DNA of 64,000 nucleotides. Origin: an uncultured Collinsella sp. (lineage in GTDB: Bacteria; Actinomycetota; Coriobacteriia; Coriobacteriales; Coriobacteriaceae). The notes under the pieces were generated by a model that was not told the origin of the DNA, ran no database searches, and saw nothing but the letters and a program-made list of their open reading frames with translations. The DNA lies in NCBI GenBank assembly GCA_900541125.1, contig UQIK01000004.1, forward strand, positions 49,658-113,657, given 5' to 3'. Positions 58,577 through 64,000 of the stretch are shown here, one piece after another. The position numbers and the translations under genes were made by a program. Numbering within the stretch: position 1 is the stretch's first letter; each line of letters opens with the position of its first letter.

Positions 58577-60878
58577 GCAGACCAGCCCCCTTCAGAGCAT
58601 CGGTAAGTGCAGAGCGCGTGTCGTCTGCCATGGGGCACAGCGGCATGCGGTAGTTTGCCTCGATCATACCCATCTGGGCGAGCGCCTCTTTGACGGGGAT
58701 GGGGTTGACCTCACTAAAGAGGGCATTGATGAGCGGCTGGCCGGCAATCTGTATATCGCGGGCGCGCGCTACGTCGCCGTCCAGATAAGCGCGGCACATG
58801 TCATGTACGAGCTGCGGCTGCACATCGGCCCACACGCTGATGGTGCCCGAAGCACCCAGGCTCATGAGCGGTACGGTAAGCGCGTCCTCGCCCGAGTACA
58901 TGCGGAAGTCGTCTGACAGCAGGTGGGCGATCTTGGCCGCGTAGGCGACGTTGCCCGAGGCCTCCTTAATACCCATGATGTTGGGGTGCGCGGCCAGGCG
59001 CTCTACGTTGCGCTCGCTGATACCGCAGCCGCAGCGGCCGGGGATGTTGTACAGGATGCAGGGGATGTCCACGGCATCGGCGACGGTCTTAAAGTGCTGA
59101 TAGATACCCTCTTCATTGGACTTGTTGTAGTAGGGGGTGATGAGCAGCAGACCGTCGGCGCCCAGGCCCTGGTAAGTAAGCGACTTGGTGAGCATGGTCT
59201 GCGTGGAGTTGGAGCCCGAGCCGGCAATGACGGGGACGCGTCCTGCAACATGCTTGACCACGGCGGCGACGACGGAGTTGTCCTCGTCGTCGGTCATCGT
59301 GGCGCTCTCGCCGGTGGTGCCCAGGGTGAGAATGGCGTCGGTGCCATTTTGCAAGTGGAAATCGATAAGGCGCTCGAGCGCGTCAAAGTCGACACTGCCG
59401 TCCTTTTTAAACGGCGTAACCAGGGCGACGATTGAGCCCTCGAGATTGCGGATGTCCATGTTCTTCTCCTTCGCCTCCGCGATCTGGATGCGTTTGTTCC
59501 ATTGAGCTGCGACTGCCAGGCGCTCGTCTTCGGCGCGACGGCGGGCACTTTCGGCGCGCGACTTGGCCAGCAGCTCTCGGCCACACGGCAGCACGTCGAG
59601 CGTGGCAAAGTAATCGCCCGGGCGCTCGGCGCGGCGGATGAGGTCGGCCGCGCCATCGGGGCGCAGCAGGACCTCGGCCGAGCGCAGCCGTCCGTTGTAG
59701 TTGTAGCCCATGGAGTAGCCATGCGCACCGGTATCGTGGATTACAAGCAGGTCACCCATGTCGATATGCGGCAGCTTGCGATCGATAGCGAACTTGTCGT
59801 TGTTCTCGCATAGGTTGCCCGTGATGTCATAGGTGTTCGTGACGGGCGCCGTGGCCTTGTCGGCGCCGCCCGGCTGACCCATCACCGTAATGTGGTGGTA
59901 GGCGCCATACATGGCAGGGCGAATCAAATCGACGGCGCTTGCATCGACACCGATATAGTCCTTGTAGATCTGCTTCTCGTGGATAGCCTTGGTGACCAGG
60001 CAGCCGTAGGGGCCCATCATAAAGCGGCCCATCTCAGTGCAGATGGCCACATCGCCCATGCCGGCGGGAACCAGGATCTCGTCGTATGCCGCGTGTACTC
60101 CCTCGCCGATGGCGCGAATGTCGTTGGCCTGCTGCTCGGGCAGGTAGGGGATGCCGACGCCGCCGGACAGATTGATGAAGGCGACGTGTGCGCCGGTCTC
60201 GCGCTCCAGGCGTACGGCAAGCTCAAAGAGGATACGCGCGAGCTTGGGGTAGTAGCCGTTGGTGACGGTGTTGCTGGCAAGGAATGCGTGGATGCCAAAG
60301 TCCTCGGCGCCCTTGGCTTTGAGCATGCGGAAGGCCTCGAAGAGCTGCTCGGTGGTCATGCCATATTTGGAGTCGCCTGGGTTGTCCATGATGCCGTTGG
60401 AGAGCTGGAACAGGCCGCCTGGATTAAAGCGGCAGCTGACCGTTTTGGGGATGGGCCCCGCAACACGCTCAAAGAACTCGATGTGGCTGATGTCGTCAAA
60501 GTTGACGATGGCACCCAGCTTGTCGGCGAGCTCAAAGTCGGCAGCCGGCGTATCGTTGGACGAGAACATGATGTCGTGTCCCGTGATACCCAGCGAGCGG
60601 GCGATCATGAGCTCGGTATAGCTCGAGCAATCGCAGCCGCAGCCGTATTCGTTGAGAATGGAGATGAGCGCCGGGTTGGGGTTGGCCTTGACGGCAAAGT
60701 ATTCCTTAAAGCCCGGGTTCCATGCAAAGGCGTCGCGCACTTCTTGCATGTTGCGGCGGATGCCCGCCTCGTCGTATAGATGAAACGGCGTGGGGAACTG
60801 CTCGACGATATGCTCGAGTGTCTCTTTGTCCACAAACGGCTGCTTGGCCGCATATACCTCGTTGGGGGTCAATGCCAT
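58569..60878 (-). CDS. lysA-dapA: LysA-DapA fusion: diaminopimelate decarboxylase and dihydrodipicolinate synthase
   Basis: One uninterrupted 769-codon frame joins two complete lysine enzymes. Residues about 1-440 are diaminopimelate decarboxylase: PLP lysine in YFAVKANPNP, FNPGGLF, NLSGGVGIPY and EMGRFMMGP. Residues 474-769 are dihydrodipicolinate synthase: LGTTGESATM, LYNIPGRCG (Tyr) and GIKEASGN (Schiff-base Lys). The linker (about 441-473) is charged and helical. The DapA part keeps its own ATG at 59459 with an ideal AAGGAG, so separate DapA may also be made. First gene of the operon, behind a lysine riboswitch. Confidence 0.88.
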   Translation of the reverse strand: MALTPNEVYAAKQPFVDKETLEHIVEQFPTPFHLYDEAGIRRNMQEVRDAFAWNPGFKEYFAVKANPNPALISILNEYGCGCDCSSYTELMIARSLGITGHDIMFSSNDTPAADFELADKLGAIVNFDDISHIEFFERVAGPIPKTVSCRFNPGGLFQLSNGIMDNPGDSKYGMTTEQLFEAFRMLKAKGAEDFGIHAFLASNTVTNGYYPKLARILFELAVRLERETGAHVAFINLSGGVGIPYLPEQQANDIRAIGEGVHAAYDEILVPAGMGDVAICTEMGRFMMGPYGCLVTKAIHEKQIYKDYIGVDASAVDLIRPAMYGAYHHITVMGQPGGADKATAPVTNTYDITGNLCENNDKFAIDRKLPHIDMGDLLVIHDTGAHGYSMGYNYNGRLRSAEVLLRPDGAADLIRRAERPGDYFATLDVLPCGRELLAKSRAESARRRAEDERLAVAAQWNKRIQIAEAKEKNMDIRNLEGSIVALVTPFKKDGSVDFDALERLIDFHLQNGTDAILTLGTTGESATMTDDEDNSVVAAVVKHVAGRVPVIAGSGSNSTQTMLTKSLTYQGLGADGLLLITPYYNKSNEEGIYQHFKTVADAVDIPCILYNIPGRCGCGISERNVERLAAHPNIMGIKEASGNVAYAAKIAHLLSDDFRMYSGEDALTVPLMSLGASGTISVWADVQPQLVHDMCRAYLDGDVARARDIQIAGQPLINALFSEVNPIPVKEALAQMGMIEANYRMPLCPMADDTRSALTDALKGAGLLD
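59459..59471 (-). promoter_or_regulatory. Internal ribosome site and start of DapA
   Basis: On the minus strand AAGGAG (59466-59471) lies six bases before an ATG (59457-59459) at the exact point where stand-alone DapA proteins begin. It is better than most ribosome sites in the window, so internal initiation is likely. Confidence 0.7.
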
Positions 60879-60888
60879 GTCCCGTAAA

Positions 60889-60957
60889 CCTCGCTATCCA
60901 GACGGCGCCATCTGCGCATCGAATCCGCATAGCGTGGACCCAATGTCCGGATAGCGC
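60889..60957 (-). promoter_or_regulatory. Expression platform of the lysine riboswitch
   Basis: Three strands compete on the minus strand. The riboswitch closing strand (60945-60957) can pair with 60889-60903 next to the ribosome site. A second copy of CGCTAT (60929-60937) can instead pair with 60889-60897 and cover the GAGG at 60889-60892. This fits translational switching: lysine binding ties up the first strand and lets the second hide the ribosome site. Confidence 0.55.
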
Positions 60958-61106
60958 TCCCGCATTGCTGCAGACAGTCCTGTGGGTGTTTCCCGCAGGC
61001 CCACCAGGTTGTTCGTGCCCGAAAAGCCCAGTTCGGCGGGTTTCGCCTCCCCACGGGGTCAAAGCCTGCCGGCTCGCCCGCGGTTCTTCGTGCCCGCGCC
61101 TCTATC
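60950..61106 (-). promoter_or_regulatory. Lysine riboswitch (L box)
   Basis: Read on the minus strand the region begins GATAGAGGCGCGG and ends GGGAGCGCTATC, which pair as stem P1, as in the Bacillus lysC element. Between them are the conserved CGCCGAA and GACTGTC-type segments in the expected order, and the length (157 bases) fits. It precedes lysA-dapA, so lysine should reduce operon expression. Confidence 0.85.
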
Positions 61107-61256
61107 AAGTGGTAACGACCCTACCACGTTGCACTTTAGCAAACAAGAGTATTCGTATATAACGTTTAAAAAATGCAGCAATATGCTGGAAACATGTGTG
61201 CCACAATCCTGTATCACAATAAGTTGCAACAGATATGCCTCACGAAGGGATCCTCT

Positions 61257-62444
61257 ATGACCGAGCTCCAAGAACTCCGTCGCTATCGCCGCGATCTCCA
61301 TCGCATTCCGGAGCTCGATTTCGATCTTCCGCAAACCATTGCCTATATCGAGGGCGTGTTGGCACCGCTCGCTTGCGAGGTGACCCATCCGTGCCCCAGC
61401 TGCGTCTGCGCTTTCTTCGACGCCGGCGTTGGTGCCGCGCATGCCACGGCGATTCGCGCCGATATGGATGCGCTGCCCATTGCCGAGGCAACAGGGGCAG
61501 CGTTCGCCTCGACACATCCCGGCAAGATGCACGCTTGCGGACATGACGGACACATGGCCATGGCACTTGCCGCCGCGACGTATGTCGACCGTACGATTCG
61601 CGAGCAGCCGGGCGCCATTAGGCGCAACGTACTCTTTGTGTTTCAGCCGGCCGAGGAAACGACAGGTGGTGCCAAGACGGTATGCGAGAGCGGTGTGTTC
61701 GAGCGCTACGGGGTCGACCGCATTTTTGGCTTCCATGTGTGGCCCGATCTGCCTGCCGGCACGTTGGCGAGTTGTTCCGGTCCGCTGCTGGCGCGTTCGA
61801 GCGAGACGCATATCCATATTCACGGTACGAGCATCCACATTGCTAAGACCTATGGTGTGCCGGTTGGGGAGTCGCACGATGCCGCGTTGGCGGCAGCTAA
61901 GTTTTTGGTTGCCGAGCGCGAGCTGATGGACGAGCTGGGCACCGACGAGCCCTGTATCGGCAAGTTTGGCCTGCTGCAGGCTGGCACCGTTTGCAACGCG
62001 GTGGCGGGGGAGGCCCATGTTGCCGGCAGCCTACGTGTGTTTACGGACGACATGTTCGACCGTGCGCGCGAAGGCGTACGCCGTGTGCTCGACGAGGCGT
62101 GCACCGCAACGGGCTGCACGTATGATCTTGACTTTGCCGAGGGCTATCCACCGGTCGATAACGACCCTGAGTTGTTTGCCTGCATTGCGCCTGCCTTGTC
62201 CGAGTTGCAACTTGTGGACGAGCCGCTGCTAATCGCCGAGGATTTCGCGTTCTATCAGCGCCATCTGCCGGGCGTGTTCTTCTTGCTGGGCACGGGCGTG
62301 CCGGAGGGTCAAGAAAACCCGAGTGATCCGGATGGCTGTCCCGCCTATGCCACGAGCGCTCTGCATACCGATACCATGCTCTTTGACGAGGAAATTCTGC
62401 TCAAAGGCCTCGATGTCTACAAACGATTGCTTCTGCTTGGTTAA
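61257..62444 (+). CDS. M20 amidohydrolase, candidate N-acetyl-diaminopimelate deacetylase
   Basis: A 395-residue metal-dependent deacylase of the M20D type. The metal motifs are HACGHDGHMAMAL, FQPAEETTGGAK and the late EDFAFYQRHLPGVFFLLG; the N-terminus RRDLHRIPELDFDLPQT is typical. In Bacillus an M20 enzyme removes the acetyl group in the DapH pathway; this gene is divergent from the lysine operon, which supports that role. Hippurate or indoleacetyl-amino acid hydrolases are alternatives. ATG at 61257 with GAAGGGA upstream. Confidence 0.85.
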   Translation: MTELQELRRYRRDLHRIPELDFDLPQTIAYIEGVLAPLACEVTHPCPSCVCAFFDAGVGAAHATAIRADMDALPIAEATGAAFASTHPGKMHACGHDGHMAMALAAATYVDRTIREQPGAIRRNVLFVFQPAEETTGGAKTVCESGVFERYGVDRIFGFHVWPDLPAGTLASCSGPLLARSSETHIHIHGTSIHIAKTYGVPVGESHDAALAAAKFLVAERELMDELGTDEPCIGKFGLLQAGTVCNAVAGEAHVAGSLRVFTDDMFDRAREGVRRVLDEACTATGCTYDLDFAEGYPPVDNDPELFACIAPALSELQLVDEPLLIAEDFAFYQRHLPGVFFLLGTGVPEGQENPSDPDGCPAYATSALHTDTMLFDEEILLKGLDVYKRLLLLG

Positions 62445-62488
62445 TTGGCGAAGGATACCTGCTCTAGAAAATACGAACAAACGTACGA

Positions 62489-62494
62489 TATAAT
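62489..62494 (+). promoter_or_regulatory. -10 box of the higBA operon
   Basis: A perfect TATAAT lies about 50 bases before higB. No strong -35 is visible. Repeats of AACGT around it (62480-62535) may be binding sites for the antitoxin, as is usual for such operons. Confidence 0.5.
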
Positions 62495-62545
62495 AGAGAT
62501 GTAAGTCTATAGAAACGTTTGACGTTACTAACGTAAGGCGATACT

Positions 62546-62827
62546 ATGATTGCATCGTATAAAGATCAGGATACCGAACGCTTTGCCATGGGTGTGCGGG
62601 TCAGGAGGTTCGTGCCCTTTGAGCGTGTTGCGTTGAGGAAGATTCGCCAACTGCAGGTTTGTGCTTCGCTTGATGATCTTCGCGTTCCACCGGGCAACCG
62701 CCTGGAAGCTTTGAAGGGCGATCGTGCCGGTCAATATAGCATCCGTGTTAACGAGCGCTATCGGGTCTGTTTTGAATGGAGACAGGAGATGGCTTGGAAT
62801 GTCGAAATCGTCGATTATCACAAGTGA
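62546..62827 (+). CDS. higB: HigB-like toxin (RelE superfamily)
   Basis: A 93-residue toxin of the RelE/HigB type, a ribosome-dependent mRNA endonuclease. Family features are the basic composition, ALRKIRQLQVCASLDDLRVPPGNRLEALKGDRAGQYSIRVNERYRVCFEW and the C-terminal VEIVDYHK. The toxin precedes the antitoxin, the reverse of most toxin-antitoxin operons and typical of higBA. The genes overlap by 29 bases. Confidence 0.9.
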   Translation: MIASYKDQDTERFAMGVRVRRFVPFERVALRKIRQLQVCASLDDLRVPPGNRLEALKGDRAGQYSIRVNERYRVCFEWRQEMAWNVEIVDYHK

Positions 62828-63140
62828 TGAGACTTCGGCCGATTTGCTGTCGCCGGTGACTCCTGGTGAGCTTCTCAAAGAGGAGTTTCTTGTTCCCATG
62901 GGCATTTCTCAATATCGCCTTGCGAAAGAGACTGGGATTCCGGCTCAGCGTATCGGGCAGATTGTCTTGGGAAAACGTCGCGTGACGGCCGACACCGACC
63001 TCCGTCTTTGCCGTTATTTTGGCCTGACGGATGGTTATTGGCTGCGCGCTCAGGTGGCGTTTGACCTTGAGGCCGAGAAAAGGCGGATCGAACCGGAGCT
63101 GGATAAGATCGTTCCTGTCCAGCAGGCTGTTGCGTTGTAG
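62799..63140 (+). CDS. higA: HigA-like antitoxin
   Basis: A 113-residue antitoxin with a helix-turn-helix: PGELLKEEFLVPMGISQYRLAKETGIPAQRIGQIVLGKRRVTADTDLRLCRYFGL in order. It neutralises HigB and represses the operon. Its start lies inside higB, preceded by CAGGAG. The last residues are acidic and hydrophobic. Confidence 0.9.
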   Translation: MSKSSIITSDETSADLLSPVTPGELLKEEFLVPMGISQYRLAKETGIPAQRIGQIVLGKRRVTADTDLRLCRYFGLTDGYWLRAQVAFDLEAEKRRIEPELDKIVPVQQAVAL

Positions 63141-63169
63141 TGCTCAAAGATATTGAGGTTGGAGTGACG

Positions 63170-63493
63170 ATGGAACGACGCCGACAGACTGCCGTGTATA
63201 GTCCGGGTGGATGCGGGTGCGGTTTGCTGCTGCTCCCGGTTATTGCTGTGAGCATTGGCGTGATGTTTGCGCTTGCTGGACTGGCGGCAGCGGCATTCGT
63301 GTTGCTGATTGCCACTATCGGCGTGACGATTTGGCTGTACCGTTCTCGCGAACAGCGCCGCGCTAAGGGCAAGACCAATGTCGGATGGATCGTCTTTTTG
63401 GTTATCGCCTATCTGCTGAGCATCAGTTACCTGGCGTTCTTTATCTTGCTGCTGATCAGCACCTTTACTGGCGAATCCGTTACGGTGGGGTAG
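63170..63493 (+). CDS. Small three-helix membrane protein
   Basis: A 107-residue protein with three predicted membrane helices, a basic N-terminus (MERRRQ) and a basic loop (REQRRAKGK). The ATG at 63170 has TTGGAG upstream. No family recognised. It lies 29 bases after higA and may be in the same transcript. Confidence 0.6.
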   Translation: MERRRQTAVYSPGGCGCGLLLLPVIAVSIGVMFALAGLAAAAFVLLIATIGVTIWLYRSREQRRAKGKTNVGWIVFLVIAYLLSISYLAFFILLLISTFTGESVTVG

Positions 63494-63949
63494 TGATTCG
63501 ACGAGCTTCATGAGGATGAAGCGAGGGGGCCGACTCTGAATGAACCGCGCCCCGCATCAACAAGTTTCATTCGTTGTGTAGCAATCCGAATGTACAATTG
63601 TTTGGCGTGAGAGCACCACCGCCAGCAACACAGGGATGCAGGCCGCGATCGCCAGTCCCCGTTCCGGCTCATCGCAAAGGCGCGTCAACGTCGCGCCTGA
63701 CCACAGCCATTTCCTGCTCGAGTTTGTAGGCTCGCTCGATTATTTTACATTGCATCAGTTCTGTTTTTCATAGCGTCAGCTATTGGCTTTACGAGTGGAA
63801 ATGAAAGTTCTATGGCTATAGCATGGTTATGTCTTGGTTCTTCATTTCTTTGCTTGGGTTCGACTCATAAGAAAAAGGGAAAACAATACAGATGATAAAT
63901 AATTTCCTGCTTGTATTGTTGAAAAATCGGAATTTCAGGAGGTGTTTTT
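63494..63949. other. Gene-poor, partly AT-rich region near the window end
   Basis: No convincing gene is seen. On the minus strand about 63580-63730 has protein-like stretches (for example LAIAACIPVLLAVVLSRQT) in two frames separated by a stop, possibly the remains of a membrane protein gene. From about 63740 composition turns AT-rich, unlike the rest of the window. The last part is a leader for the next gene. Confidence 0.5.
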
Positions 63950-64000
63950 ATGCCACAAATGAATAAGGGAGGAAAATTTATTTTCGGGAAATCACTCATT
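63950..64000 (+). CDS. Start of a gene, possibly AbrB-type regulator (partial)
   Basis: An ATG at 63950 with a strong CAGGAGG ribosome site opens a frame that runs out of the window after 17 codons: MPQMNKGGKFIFGKSLI. The KGGKFIFG pattern resembles the N-terminus of AbrB/MazE-type DNA-binding proteins, but 17 residues are too few to be sure. It is AT-rich compared with the rest. Confidence 0.4.
   Translation, partial: MPQMNKGGKFIFGKSLI

Larger units (their letters stand above)
60879..61256. other. Divergent control region of the lysine operon and M20 gene
   Basis: This 378-base region holds the lysine riboswitch and its expression platform on the minus strand. The AT-rich part, about 61107-61256, must contain both divergent promoters. 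The plus-strand gene has a short leader with a GAAGGGA ribosome site. Confidence 0.75.

Noticed and set aside
1..64000. tRNA, rRNA genes and CRISPR arrays
   Set aside because: I read for tRNA T-loop patterns, rRNA cores and regularly spaced direct repeats and found none that hold up. The only spaced repeats, at 32220-32296, are too degenerate and short for CRISPR.

Overview
The window is GC-rich, densely coded bacterial chromosome. It most resembles a strictly anaerobic gut actinobacterium of the class Coriobacteriia, probably Collinsella. The clues are an anaerobic class III ribonucleotide reductase, L-lactate dehydrogenase, MetY sulfhydrylation, a DUF3793 plus flavodoxin pair, and a fructoselysine-type catabolic operon (Collinsella intestinalis is reported to degrade fructoselysine). 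The genus call is inference from gene content, not from a search.

Layout. 1-4.2 kb: nrdD (its 5' end lies outside the window), nrdG, and a folate cluster folE-HD hydrolase-folB. 4.2-8.1 kb: YgjP-like metalloprotease, M19 dipeptidase, a SlyD/UreE-like metallochaperone pair, and a HAD phosphatase. 8.1-11.6 kb (minus strand): Fur-family regulator, acylphosphatase, Gfo/Idh/MocA oxidoreductase, RNase HI and a LysR regulator. 11.7-13.2 kb: metY behind a leader carrying a cysteine-codon upstream ORF. 13.5-19.5 kb: an exported protein, panE, a ferredoxin-domain aldo/keto reductase, a second Gfo/Idh/MocA enzyme and endonuclease IV. 19.6-22.7 kb: a polar amino acid ABC transporter. 22.9-27.3 kb: flavodoxin, DUF3793, a copper-type HMA protein, an SOS-type YolD/Y-family polymerase pair and an orphan Fe-ADH N-terminal domain.

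27.5-29.2 kb is pgi. The stretch from 29.2 to 32.8 kb looks like an acquired module: a TraG/VirD4-like ATPase, a ClpP-like protease and an unknown protein, with a second copy of the pgi 3' end and terminator at its far edge. 33-35.4 kb: deoC and two HAD phosphatases. 35.5-42.3 kb: a GntR-controlled operon (YfcC transporter, amidohydrolase, FrlC/FrlB/FrlD-like enzymes) that fits uptake and breakdown of Amadori compounds. A MITE-like element lies at 42.3-42.6 kb.

42.6-56.8 kb is housekeeping: TatD, TcdA, an SdpR/SdpI pair, EttA, two low-complexity proteins, NadE, an aminotransferase, Ldh, an Mbeg1-like hydrolase and a nucleoid-associated protein. 57-61.1 kb (minus strand) is the lysine operon: a single-frame LysA-DapA fusion, dapB and dapH, behind a lysine riboswitch. 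A divergent M20 deacetylase (61.3 kb) and the aminotransferase at 52.1 kb could complete the acetylated diaminopimelate route. 62.5 kb to the end: a HigBA toxin-antitoxin pair, a small membrane protein, an AT-richer stretch without clear genes, and the first codons of a possible AbrB-type gene.

A recurring feature is strong intergenic stem-loops: ordinary terminators, terminators placed just upstream of the next gene's Shine-Dalgarno, long perfect inverted repeats without a U-tract, and REP-like palindromes sharing an ACCTGTCCC core.
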